Below are positions 1-5,957 of a DNA stretch of 26,628 nucleotides, piece by piece. Each line of letters opens with the position of its first letter. Positions within the stretch are counted from its first letter, which is position 1. The position numbers and the translations under genes were made by a program. The stretch lies in the IMG/VR virus record IMGVR_UViG_3300044574_000117, positions 1 to 26,628 of that record; one strand, written 5' to 3'. Below the pieces are notes generated by a model. It was not told where the DNA came from, did no database searches, and was given only the letters and a program-made list of their open reading frames with translations. This DNA comes from a virus.

Positions 1-285
1 GTGCTCTCCTTTCGCCTTGGCAAAGGCTTCCATTTGCGCCTTGCGCTTTTCCTTGTCGGAAGAGAACACCACCTTAACGGGGGCAACCTCTTCCAGCCTG
101 GCCGCGATCGCCACACAGGCGAGCCGCAGGGATTCGCCCTGCAACTTGCTCGCCTCCTTGTGTATCTCGCCAAGGCTGGCGAGAGTGAACACTAAGGCGA
201 TGGCCGGAACCGTCGCAGCCTTGGCCGCGCCCTTGCGGGGCTTGGCCGTTGCCTGCGTGTCTTGCGTTTGTGTATTGGTTTCCAT
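1..285 (-). CDS. Partial hypothetical protein, 3' end outside window
   Basis: This leftward frame is open from an ATG at 285 to the window edge, giving the first 95 residues of a longer protein. The N-terminus is rich in Thr, Gln, Ala and Lys (it begins METNTQTQ) and low in complexity. A more ordered, helix-prone stretch follows from about residue 28, ending in a charged Lys/Glu/Ala-rich segment. No family is recognised. The start is chosen because it is the first ATG of the frame and because the region above it is non-coding. A 5-bp hairpin with a GAAA loop on the coding strand (296-309) ends 10 nt before the start and contains the only AGG that could act as a ribosome binding site. The real length and function cannot be judged from this window. 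Confidence 0.7.
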   Translation of the reverse strand, partial: METNTQTQDTQATAKPRKGAAKAATVPAIALVFTLASLGEIHKEASKLQGESLRLACVAIAARLEEVAPVKVVFSSDKEKRKAQMEAFAKAKGEH

Positions 286-1043
286 GGTTTTATGACCTGC
301 TTTCGCAGGGGACTAGCAGGCAATCGCCCTCTAGTCGCGTCGCTCTGTGCTAGTGCTTTCCATCCGGCAAATGCCGGACGGAGAGCCGTCGCCGCAGAGC
401 AAAGGGATGGCCTGGGAATGACCTGTGAAAGAACGTCCCCCAAGGAGCACAGGGGGAAACCGATTGCAAAACAATAAAAACACGCTTTCCCTAGTCCCTG
501 GGTCACAATGATTTGCGCATTGTGTTGGGCTAATGATACAAAGCGTAGCCTATGCTACACTTGCCTTGCTCTCTAGCGTTGCCTCTAGCTATCGCGCCTA
601 CCACCAAAGTCTAAACCACCTAGCTGTCAATCCGTAGATGAACCTAGCTAAGAACTAGGGGAAAGAGCCTATGTCAATAGGGTTGATTAGCAATGAGGGA
701 TGAACCCGGAGCCAAGCGGGGGGCGGTTACCCCAAGCCCGTAGCAAATCCCCCTAGAGGCTCGATACTTAAGTCTAGACTTAACAATAGCCAAGTTGCTG
801 GCCTCCAGGGCCTAGCGTTGCCCAGGTGACCCAGGAAACCACCCTAGAAGCGACCCACCACCCCCTAGAAGCGACCCCGGCGGTTGGGGCCTGCGGTTGG
901 AAAAGACCTTCCCCTCTCCTCAGGCACGCGAAATATCCCCCTGGGGTATTTTTTGACCCCCTATGTGTTTTTAAGGCCCTACCCTATTTTATTCTACCCC
1001 TCCCTTATTATTTTGTTCAACTGCCTATTTGGGATGGGCGCGG
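286..1043. other. Non-coding region rich in inverted repeats and CTAG
   Basis: No convincing gene lies here. Inverted repeats seen: CCTGC/GCAGG (296-309), GACTAG/CTAGTC (311-336), TCCGGC/GCCGGA (363-378), TCCCCC/GGGGGA (436-457), CACAATG/CATTGTG (504-524), GTAGC/GCTAC (545-558), CCTAG/CTAGG (643-659), CCTAT/ATAGG (668-681), GGGG/CCCC (720-733) and a 16-bp perfect palindrome (768-783). An 8-bp pair, GCCTCTAG at 581-588 with CTAGAGGC at 753-760, could close a domain of about 180 nt. CTAG occurs 14 times between 313 and 868. A 15-bp sequence is directly repeated at 842-856 and 863-877, and CTAGCGTTGCC recurs near 573 and 812. Possible roles are a structured RNA, a replication origin or the leader of the gene at 1-285; none is proven. 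Confidence 0.6.
768..783. repeat. 16-bp perfect palindrome
   Basis: TTAAGTCTAGACTTAA reads identically on both strands. It sits in the non-coding region between the partial leftward gene and the end of the leftward array. Perfect palindromes of this size are typical of binding sites for dimeric proteins, but no partner is evident here. Confidence 0.7.
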
Positions 1044-1205
1044 TCATGCATATGAGCCCTTCAGGACATTTTTGATGATGCCGGGGATGGAGGAGGGGTC
1101 GGAGACGGCGAGGGAGACGGGTTCTCGCTTGTTGTTGAAGATGAGGCGGATAATCCAAGCGGAGTCTTCCTTGGTGAGGAGGATTTGGTCTGGGATGGGT
1201 TTCAT
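1044..1205 (-). CDS. Small hypothetical protein (53 aa), last gene of leftward array
   Basis: A 53-residue protein beginning MKPIPDQILL. Longer in-frame starts exist further upstream, but they run through the YpsA-like gene in another frame. The ATG at 1205 lies 4 nt after the stop of that gene, which fits the tight spacing of the whole array, so it is chosen. The protein is mixed, with an Ile/Leu-rich central segment (around AWIIRLIF) and a basic Lys-rich tail, and it has no Cys or clear motif. No family is recognised. It is the distal gene of the array; a long non-coding region follows. Confidence 0.6.
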   Translation of the reverse strand: MKPIPDQILLTKEDSAWIIRLIFNNKREPVSLAVSDPSSIPGIIKNVLKGSYA

Positions 1206-1209
1206 GGCT

Positions 1210-1536
1210 TTATATGATTTCGTGGCTTTTAGTGGCTTCTGGAGCGGCGAGGTTGCCATGAGCCCCGTTCTGGGGGTTGAGGCCCGCCACGTGCTCAGGA
1301 TTGGCCGGAACGGGCCTTTCAAGGGATTGAGGGAACACCATTGGCCCAATCTCGTATAAGGCTGCCTCGTACAAGGCGTCCCCGGGATACAATGGGTGGA
1401 CGGGGTTCCGGCCCCAAAGGAAGTCCTCAGCCAAGCGGCCCTTCGGACACCAACCCCCATGCTCGATGCCATGCTCAATGGCAAAATCAAGCCCGGCCCG
1501 GTCTGCTCCCGTCTGTCCTCCGGAAATAATCTTCAT
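1210..1536 (-). CDS. YpsA-like / putative molybdenum carrier-type protein, short form (108 aa)
   Basis: The first 40 or so residues match the start of the YpsA-like family also annotated as putative molybdenum carrier, a Rossmann-type fold related to SLOG nucleotide-binding proteins. The diagnostic pieces are the glycine loop [16 protein letters not shown] (residues 4-19) and [13 protein letters not shown] (26-38). Family members are usually about 150 residues. Here, after residue 38, the expected segments are not recognisable and the protein ends at 108, so it is a short or diverged form. No intact continuation is seen in the other two frames. Members of this fold are thought to bind nucleotides or nucleotide-derived ligands; the substrate is unknown. 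It overlaps the upstream gene by 4 nt. Confidence 0.7.
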   Translation of the reverse strand: MKIISGGQTGADRAGLDFAIEHGIEHGGWCPKGRLAEDFLWGRNPVHPLYPGDALYEAALYEIGPMVFPQSLERPVPANPEHVAGLNPQNGAHGNLAAPEATKSHEII

Positions 1537-1871
1537 GGCTTTTTGTAGAATCGCTGCATCTTGATTTCACAGAAGTCGGTGTACCGGTTGCAGTCGCTGT
1601 CGATGACGTAGTGGACGATGACTTCTTGGTAGGGGATGGGGCGCGGGGGGATATTGTCGTTGTAGGCCGCGATGTCCATGAAGGCGTTAAGGTAGTCCGT
1701 GGCGCGGTGGTAGATGGCCCAAGAGTCAACGTGGGCCGGAATCCTGACCTTGACGCCCCACCGGCAAATCACGAGTCCGTCCATACTGGCCGGGCGCTCG
1801 GACGGCGAGCTGTCCTGCGTGGCGTATTCGTTGAGGGCGTCTAAGCCCGAGGCCTTTTCTTCGTCATTCAT
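1533..1871 (-). CDS. Hypothetical protein (112 aa)
   Basis: A soluble, acidic-starting protein ([10 protein letters not shown]) of 112 residues. It has an ordered core from about residue 33 with several aromatic residues ([15 protein letters not shown]) and a short basic end. It contains two separated Cys but no recognisable metal motif. No family is recognised. The start at 1871 forms an ATGA overlap with the stop of the upstream gene, and its own stop overlaps the start of the YpsA-like gene the same way. This makes translational coupling likely and supports both ends. Confidence 0.65.
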   Translation of the reverse strand: MNDEEKASGLDALNEYATQDSSPSERPASMDGLVICRWGVKVRIPAHVDSWAIYHRATDYLNAFMDIAAYNDNIPPRPIPYQEVIVHYVIDSDCNRYTDFCEIKMQRFYKKP

Positions 1872-2083
1872 ATTTTTTCTGGTTGGCGCGGAGCGCGGCG
1901 GATGGTGTAGCTGTAATGCTCGGTCTTGACCACGAGCGGTGTCAAGACCACCTTCATGTCAATCCATTCCGCCTCCCCGATGTTGATGGGAGGGGTTGGT
2001 ATTGGCCGCTGGGAGAATGGGCAGCAGGTGCACCAACAAAGCGGGAACCCGCACCGGTCGCAGATGATTCGCGTCTGGCTCAC
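1868..2083 (-). CDS. Small cysteine-rich protein (71 aa), GTG start
   Basis: A longer frame to 2236 exists, but its first part lies inside the DUF7768-like gene on the same strand. The GTG at 2083 overlaps that gene's TGA (GTGA), matching the array pattern, so it is the preferred start. Near the N-terminus is a Cys cluster, CDRCGFPLCWCTCC, with several CxxC and CxC spacings that could bind zinc. The C-terminal half is a plain mixed segment around KVVLTPLVVKTEHYSY. It may be a small zinc-binding phage protein. An ATG start at about 1959 is possible but would leave a gap and lose the Cys cluster. Confidence 0.55.
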   Translation of the reverse strand: MSQTRIICDRCGFPLCWCTCCPFSQRPIPTPPINIGEAEWIDMKVVLTPLVVKTEHYSYTIRRAPRQPEKI

Positions 2084-2406
2084 TTGTAGCCCTCCAACTT
2101 CCTTATTTCCACGGGCTTGCCAGCCTGCTTCGCGGCCTCGATGCCGTACTCCATGCCCTTGGTTATGCCCTTGTCGATGTAGACCACCGTGCCCTCGGAT
2201 ACCCCGCGCCAAGCCAACCCCGCGTCGATGCCCCATTGCCGTTCCTCCGGCACCTCATCCCGTAGGACCCCGGGCTGGGTGTAGAGCAGGTGGGAGGCTA
2301 TCGGGGCCTCGCCCCGGGAAAGGGAGTCGCGCAAGCACGCCCGAGCGTACCTGATATTGGCCGGAATGTCCCCGGCGTAGGGTGATTCAAGGATGACGAG
2401 TTTCAT
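2080..2406 (-). CDS. DUF7768-like nucleoside 2-deoxyribosyltransferase-related protein
   Basis: At 108 residues this matches the phage family known as DUF7768, a compact Rossmann-like fold related to nucleoside 2-deoxyribosyltransferase and SLOG proteins. Characteristic pieces are the start MKLVILESPYAGD, then IRYARACLRDSLSRGEAP (residues 18-35), ASHLLYTQPGVL (37-48), VPEERQWGIDAG (52-63) and the closing YIDKGITKGMEYGIEAA. Family length is close to this. The biochemical activity is not settled; a role in nucleotide or nucleoside handling is inferred from the fold. The next gene upstream ends 4 nt before its ATG, and its own TGA overlaps the GTG of the Cys-rich gene. Confidence 0.75.
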   Translation of the reverse strand: MKLVILESPYAGDIPANIRYARACLRDSLSRGEAPIASHLLYTQPGVLRDEVPEERQWGIDAGLAWRGVSEGTVVYIDKGITKGMEYGIEAAKQAGKPVEIRKLEGYK

Positions 2407-2409
2407 GGG

Positions 2410-2613
2410 TTAGGAGTCGATGCCGGCGTTGAAGATGGCCTGTGCAAGGGTGGGTCCGTAGCCCACGTGCTCGTTGGGCGATTGGTGGCCGCACCTGACC
2501 ACCCAATCATGGCAAAGGAGGTTGTCGTCAAAGACCATCTTGGCTTCGCGATACCGGAAGCGGTTGAGCGGCGGGAGGTTTACGGCCTCCTCGGGCAGGA
2601 TTTCGTTGTTCAT
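2410..2613 (-). CDS. Hypothetical protein (67 aa)
   Basis: A small soluble protein starting MNNEILPEEA. An in-frame start 18 nt upstream is possible, but the ATG at 2613 gives the usual ATGA overlap with the upstream gene and is preferred. The body is Asp/His/Trp-containing (LLCHDWVVRCGHQS) and ends GYGPTLAQAIFNAGIDS. That ending resembles, in spacing only, the end of the protein at 4092-4364 (GGGRTEEEAIL...AGI), so the two may be distant relatives. Function is unknown. Confidence 0.6.
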   Translation of the reverse strand: MNNEILPEEAVNLPPLNRFRYREAKMVFDDNLLCHDWVVRCGHQSPNEHVGYGPTLAQAIFNAGIDS

Positions 2614-2765
2614 GACGGGTCCTCCGGCCAAAGGGTGTCCTTAATGTCCTCCAGGGATGGTCCGTCAAGGGTGATAAACCAAAAGAACGGGATGGCAATG
2701 ACCACAAGAGGGAGAAGAAATATCGCCCGGAGGAATTTTATCGGAACCAGAATGATGGTTTTCAT
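2610..2765 (-). CDS. Small single-pass membrane protein (51 aa)
   Basis: A 51-residue protein starting MKTIILVPIK. Residues about 12-32 form one hydrophobic segment (FLRAIFLLPLVVIAIPFFWF) long enough to cross a membrane, followed by a short acidic tail (SLEDIKDTLWPEDPS). Both ends show 4-nt overlaps with neighbours (TGA over ATG at 2610-2613 and ATG over TGA at 2762-2765), which strongly supports it as real despite its size. With a basic N-terminus and acidic C-terminus, the positive-inside rule places the tail outside the cytoplasm. Function is unknown; small phage membrane proteins often act in lysis control, exclusion or host takeover. Confidence 0.6.
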   Translation of the reverse strand: MKTIILVPIKFLRAIFLLPLVVIAIPFFWFITLDGPSLEDIKDTLWPEDPS

Positions 2766-2869
2766 GGCAAGGAGATGAGCGAGGAGACCAGCCCGTGGCC
2801 GAACTCCTCCAGCTCGTAGCAGTTGAACTGGCCGTCGCAGGCAAAGACGATGTATTTCTTGTGGTTCAT
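2762..2869 (-). CDS. Stand-alone 35-aa copy of the capsule-transferase-like C-terminus
   Basis: A 35-residue frame from ATG 2869 to TGA 2762. Both ends overlap neighbouring genes by 4 nt. About 17 of 31 aligned residues are identical to the last 33 residues of the 272-aa protein at 4361-5179: GQFNCYELEEFGHGLVSSLI here against GQFNCQELKELGYGIVSGLI there, with the preceding Ala-Cys also shared. The DNA is close as well: GCAGTTGAACTGGCCG is common to both on the plus strand. It is therefore either a duplicated, detached terminal module or the remnant of a second full-length gene. The intact start, stop and coupled overlaps argue that it is translated. Confidence 0.6.
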   Translation of the reverse strand: MNHKKYIVFACDGQFNCYELEEFGHGLVSSLISLP

Positions 2870-3423
2870 TTGTTATTCCTATAAAAGACCTTTCCGGTGT
2901 TACGGCAAAACTCCCTATCCATCGTTGAGGCGAGCCTTACAAGTTCGGTTGTTTCATTATCTAGAGAATACCCCATACGGTTAAACTGGCTTATCCAATA
3001 GAATTCCGAGCGTTCATTAACATGGTGATACCCGCCCGCGCCCGGCAGGGCGTGCGTTATGAAAACAACGTCCCCCAGCGATATAGCCGAGAACACGTTA
3101 TCCACGTACTTTTCATCTACGTGTTCAAGAAACTCTACGCACCAAACTAAATCCAATGTGCTCCTTTTGATGGCATAAGAACTTAACGGCCCAATGGAGA
3201 AGTCGTGCAATACGGTTGGGGAACACGCCGGGTCGCCATCAATTCCGGTGTAGCTCAATCCCGCCGATTCGGCAACCTTCTTCATGCCCATGGGGCCACA
3301 GCCAACGTCAATTAGTCCGGTAACCCCATATTTGTCCATTATTGCGCGGACGGCACCAGCATCAATGTGGGTCCTGTTTCCGTGTCCCCCGAGATGGGGC
3401 GGAAGAATTGAGGCGTTATTCAT
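2866..3423 (-). CDS. Class I SAM-dependent methyltransferase
   Basis: A 185-residue Rossmann-fold methyltransferase. Motif I, LIDVGCGPMG, lies at residues 37-46. The acidic residue for the SAM ribose follows in TGIDGDP (59-65). A post-motif region WCVEFLEHVD (94-103) resembles the Methyltransf_11/23 type, followed by a strand DVVFITHALPG. The His-rich GGYHHVNERS downstream is also typical of this group. The target is not evident: small molecule, sugar or protein are all possible. It sits inside the coupled leftward array, overlapping both neighbours by 4 nt. The protein is near the minimum size for the fold, so there is no extra target-recognition domain. Confidence 0.75.
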   Translation of the reverse strand: MNNASILPPHLGGHGNRTHIDAGAVRAIMDKYGVTGLIDVGCGPMGMKKVAESAGLSYTGIDGDPACSPTVLHDFSIGPLSSYAIKRSTLDLVWCVEFLEHVDEKYVDNVFSAISLGDVVFITHALPGAGGYHHVNERSEFYWISQFNRMGYSLDNETTELVRLASTMDREFCRNTGKVFYRNNK

Positions 3424-3848
3424 TTTGAGGGTTCTGAATCAAAGGGTTGGGCCGGGACCGGGACATACTCGTCCCCGCGCTGGATGGCAAGCTCCCGGCG
3501 AATCTCCGTGCAAAGCCTGACGTTGAGGGCATCCTCCACGGACGCGAACAACGGTGCTATCTGGCTGATGGTGAACCCGGCCAAGCTGGTCCCAATCGGC
3601 GTGACGATGAATTCAAGGTACTTGTGGGTATTGGCGAATTCGATGAACCGGTCCACCCCGGCCTTGACATCGGCCAGCGTCACTTTGGCTACCCAAGGAC
3701 GTAACTCCTTGGTGATGATGGCGTAGCTGTCGCCCTGAAGTCCCTCGGGGTAGCCCTGAAGCGCCCCATGATATAGCTTGGCAAAGAGCGCCGCGCCCTT
3801 GCCGTGCCGCCCCTCACGATTGGACCCGAATACGAAAATTGTTCTCAT
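3420..3848 (-). CDS. Macro-domain-like conserved phage protein (A1S_2505-type)
   Basis: A 142-residue protein of a conserved phage family related to macro domains. The family signature is at the start: IFVFGSNREGRHGKGAALFA (residues 4-23), followed by GYPEGLQGDSYAI and later VTPIGTSLAGFTISQIAPLF. Macro-like proteins bind ADP-ribose or related nucleotides; catalytic activity has not been shown for this subgroup as far as I know. With the YpsA-like and DUF7768-like genes, this gives three proteins of nucleotide- or ADP-ribose-type folds within 3 kb. The C-terminal 20 residues are Pro/Glu/Ser-rich and probably disordered. It is coupled to both neighbours by 4-nt overlaps. Confidence 0.7.
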   Translation of the reverse strand: MRTIFVFGSNREGRHGKGAALFAKLYHGALQGYPEGLQGDSYAIITKELRPWVAKVTLADVKAGVDRFIEFANTHKYLEFIVTPIGTSLAGFTISQIAPLFASVEDALNVRLCTEIRRELAIQRGDEYVPVPAQPFDSEPSK

Positions 3849-3991
3849 TGGTTTCTATTCTTGATTGATTCGTCTATGCATACAAGCGACCACCATAACG
3901 CGAGTGCATATCCAATCGGGTTGGAAAAGTGAACCGCAAAAAGCAGCGATATTGCTGCCATAAAGGCAAATAGCGGCGGGATTGTTTTCAT
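3845..3991 (-). CDS. Small membrane protein (48 aa)
   Basis: A 48-residue protein. The frame is open to 4066, but the upstream part overlaps another small gene and the ATG at 3991 gives the usual ATGA overlap. Nearly the whole protein is hydrophobic: residues about 5-22 (PPLFAFMAAISLLFAVHF) and 25-41 (PIGYALALWWSLVCIDE) could be two membrane segments separated by a short turn. It ends in a basic tail (SIKNRNQ), so both ends are predicted inside. Function is unknown. Confidence 0.55.
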   Translation of the reverse strand: MKTIPPLFAFMAAISLLFAVHFSNPIGYALALWWSLVCIDESIKNRNQ

Positions 3992-4095
3992 GTCTTTTTG
4001 TACCAACGCTTGTCGTTCTTGGAACGCCCGGAGATGTCCATCCTTGACCGGGCCGTGAAGGCGCATTCCTGCGCCGGTGTAAGTTTCTTGTTCAT
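3988..4095 (-). CDS. Small basic peptide (35 aa)
   Basis: A 35-residue frame starting MNKKLTPAQE and ending NDKRWYKKT. About a third of the residues are Lys or Arg. Its ATG overlaps the upstream stop and its TGA overlaps the downstream ATG, each by 4 nt, which is the main evidence that it is real. It could bind nucleic acid or an acidic host protein, but no motif shows this. A random open frame of this length is possible; the two coupled overlaps make that less likely. Confidence 0.45.
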   Translation of the reverse strand: MNKKLTPAQECAFTARSRMDISGRSKNDKRWYKKT

Positions 4096-4364
4096 TCCAG
4101 ACTGTAGTGCTTGATGCCAGCCTTCTGGCAGTAGTTCAGGATGGCCTCTTCTTCGGTTCGCCCGCCGCCAATCTCCCTCGGCGAGTATGTAGACCCATCA
4201 GTTTTGATGACATGACAGGTCCAAGGGAACACGTCGTTGCCGAATTCGTCCTCGTCCATTTCTAGGGCTTCGGAAAAGAATTCGGTCACAAGCCCATGCT
4301 TCCGCAGCCAAGCAAGCTTCGGGGAGAGTGATTCAGGAAGGTCGTCGAATAGCATGGCGCTCAT
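4092..4364 (-). CDS. Hypothetical acidic protein (90 aa)
   Basis: A 90-residue protein starting MSAMLFDDLP. The frame extends to 4484, but that part lies inside the capsule-transferase-like gene. The ATG at 4364 overlaps that gene's TGA by 4 nt and is preferred; an ATG three codons later is an alternative. The middle is acidic (EALEMDEDEFGND), followed by a beta-rich piece with CHVIKTDGSTY and the closing GGGRTEEEAILNYCQKAGI. The last part resembles the end of the protein at 2410-2613 in its Gly-x-Gly-x-Thr...Ala-Ile...Ala-Gly-Ile pattern. No function is assigned. Confidence 0.6.
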   Translation of the reverse strand: MSAMLFDDLPESLSPKLAWLRKHGLVTEFFSEALEMDEDEFGNDVFPWTCHVIKTDGSTYSPREIGGGRTEEEAILNYCQKAGIKHYSLE

Positions 4365-5179
4365 GACTTTAGGTTGATAAGTCCGGACACGATGCCGTAT
4401 CCGAGTTCCTTGAGTTCTTGGCAGTTGAACTGGCCGCCGCAGGCCGTGAAGAACGCCCGACAGCGCCCCATGTCCTTGTACCAAGCCGTGTCAGCCTCAA
4501 CCGTGTACCCCGCGAGCTTGGCCTCCAGCCCGGCGTTGCTGCAAATGGTCTTGACGACAACATTGTGCGGCCCGCCTAGGACCGATAGCTGCTCCATGAG
4601 CGGTTGGTCTTTATCCACCACCATCATTCCCGGCGTCTCGGCCATCATATGAGCAATGACATCATCCTGCGGGTGGGGACGGAAGAACGAGGCGTTCATC
4701 GCCTTATACCTAGACACCATGTCGATTTCCCCCAAGCCGTGGGAGCGGTCACCGACAGTCTGGCCAAGTATGACCACTGACATCGGATGGTTCTCTTTGG
4801 ACTCGGCAATATCAAGGTAGTGCATCAGACCGCTTCTGCGGCTGACGGCCTTGGGCGGATGCAGCAGGAAATTCAACACCTTCGCGGTGGGTCCGGGGCG
4901 AAGGATTCCGCCAAGGCTTATGGCGTAGTAGTCATCCTCCTGCGCGGACCTGCCATACTGCGAGCGGCCCAGATAGCCGGAGTCCATCACGATGACCGGC
5001 AGCCCATATGAGCTGATGATATGAACCATGTCCTCGTGCGGTGGCCTCATGCCCCAGCACGCGAAGGCGTCGGCCTCTGCTGGGTCCAAGGCATGCTCAA
5101 TCCCGGGGCTTTTCAGCAGCGCGGCCACCGCAGGCTGCTCCCACGCCTCGCCCAAGTTGAAGATTTTGATGGTGCTCAT
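4361..5179 (-). CDS. Capsule-transferase-like (KpsS/GT-B-type) protein, 272 aa
   Basis: The ATG at 5179 is chosen because the upstream frame overlaps another gene and is poor in coding signal. The C-terminal two thirds look like the KpsC/KpsS-type sugar or glycerophosphate transferase fold found in many phages: VVILGQTVGD (residues 135-144), FFRPHP (165-170) followed by Q/D residues, and SNAGLEAKLAGY (214-225), which corresponds to the nucleotide-donor loop of this group. The final segment, ACGGQFNCQELKELGYGIVS, matches the usual end of the family and is copied in the 35-aa gene at 2762-2869. The first 120 residues are less typical. The likely activity is transfer or processing of a nucleotide-linked sugar; the substrate is unknown. 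Confidence 0.6.
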   Translation of the reverse strand: MSTIKIFNLGEAWEQPAVAALLKSPGIEHALDPAEADAFACWGMRPPHEDMVHIISSYGLPVIVMDSGYLGRSQYGRSAQEDDYYAISLGGILRPGPTAKVLNFLLHPPKAVSRRSGLMHYLDIAESKENHPMSVVILGQTVGDRSHGLGEIDMVSRYKAMNASFFRPHPQDDVIAHMMAETPGMMVVDKDQPLMEQLSVLGGPHNVVVKTICSNAGLEAKLAGYTVEADTAWYKDMGRCRAFFTACGGQFNCQELKELGYGIVSGLINLKS

Positions 5180-5181
5180 GA

Positions 5182-5334
5182 TTATTCGGCGGCAGCGACC
5201 AACGCTACAACAGCGCAGACGATGGTGATGCCGAGTACGAAGTTGTAGTTGTTGCGGAAGGCGCATAGCGCCACCACGATTAGGGTGGCGGCAATATACT
5301 TCGCCAACTCTCTTGTGAATATTTCTGGTCTCAT
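5182..5334 (-). CDS. Small membrane protein (50 aa)
   Basis: A 50-residue protein starting MRPEIFTREL. Residues about 13-24 (YIAATLIVVALC) and 33-48 (LGITIVCAVVALVAAA) are hydrophobic, separated by a short polar turn (FRNNYN), suggesting a hairpin of two membrane segments. The stop is 2 nt before the start of the next gene, and the upstream gene's stop is 8 nt away, so it fills the space exactly. Function is unknown. Confidence 0.55.
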   Translation of the reverse strand: MRPEIFTRELAKYIAATLIVVALCAFRNNYNFVLGITIVCAVVALVAAAE

Positions 5335-5342
5335 GGTGATAA

Positions 5343-5957
5343 TCAACCCCAAGTTTCCGCAAAAGCAAGCGCTATTCCGGAATAAGTTTCCGACCTTTTC
5401 TTAGCCCGCTCAGGAGAAGGACCTAGGCGATTTTGTCCTGAGTCGCATTGGTTGGACCAACGCTCCACGATGCGCCCATTCCAAGTTACTAGCCTTCCGG
5501 CAACCCTCTTTGAGTGGTCCAGCGGAAGCGGCGGAAGGTTCTTGAGCCAAAGGCACGTCTTCTTGCTGGCATCGTCCCCAAACTCATAGGGCTGGATATA
5601 CTGGTCTGGCTTGCCAATGATTGTGCTCATGCATCCGACTGGATTCTCAAGGCAAATCTTCTTGATGGGGGCCTCCCAGCAACGCAGGAAGAACACAGCG
5701 GCATAGTGGGTTTCCCGCTCGCGCTCGGGCCTGCGGTGATTCCAATGCAGACCGGATGACGAAAGGTAGGTGCATGGCGGGTGGGCAATCATCATGTCCC
5801 ATTTCCCGTCATGAATGACATCCAGCAGGTCCCCTTGGATATGGAACCGCGAATTGTCGTCCGATGGCTCAAGGTCGCAACTGAACGCCTTGTGTCCACG
5901 CGCCCGGAAGGCACGGCGCACAACGCCGGATAGTTCACACCCAACCAAAATTTTCAT
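5343..5957 (-). CDS. C5-cytosine methyltransferase-like phage protein (204 aa)
   Basis: The N-terminus MKILVGCELSGVVRRAF resembles motif I of C5-cytosine methyltransferases, followed by CDLEPSD (motif II area) and IQGDLLDV (motif III area). IAHPPCTYLSSSG (residues 58-70) carries the Pro-Pro-Cys of catalytic motif IV with Cys62. The usual Glu-Asn-Val of motif VI is instead ENP (104-106, in LENPVG). At 204 residues it is much shorter than classical enzymes (over 300) and no clear target-recognition domain is seen. This compact type with ENP is common in phages; whether it methylates DNA, a nucleotide or something else is not established. Start 5957 overlaps the upstream stop by 4 nt. Confidence 0.65.
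   Translation of the reverse strand: MKILVGCELSGVVRRAFRARGHKAFSCDLEPSDDNSRFHIQGDLLDVIHDGKWDMMIAHPPCTYLSSSGLHWNHRRPERERETHYAAVFFLRCWEAPIKKICLENPVGCMSTIIGKPDQYIQPYEFGDDASKKTCLWLKNLPPLPLDHSKRVAGRLVTWNGRIVERWSNQCDSGQNRLGPSPERAKKRSETYSGIALAFAETWG

Noticed and set aside
192-506. Leftward frame of 104 codons at the left
   Set aside because: It overlaps the better partial gene at 1-285 and runs through hairpins; composition is Arg/Pro-rich as expected of a shadow frame.
286-1043. CRISPR array in the repeat-rich left region
   Set aside because: Repeats are short, mixed and not regularly spaced; no array pattern is present here or elsewhere in the window.
826-1359. Rightward frame of 177 codons with a GTG start and a 21-bp repeat
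   Set aside because: It overlaps two leftward genes that are coupled to the rest of the array, its composition is not protein-like, and it covers non-coding repeats. The repeat is kept only as part of the region description.
2084-2236. Longer N-terminus for the Cys-rich protein at 1868
   Set aside because: It would lie inside the DUF7768-like gene on the same strand and is Gly/Arg/His-rich without sense; the GTG at 2083 fits the coupling pattern.
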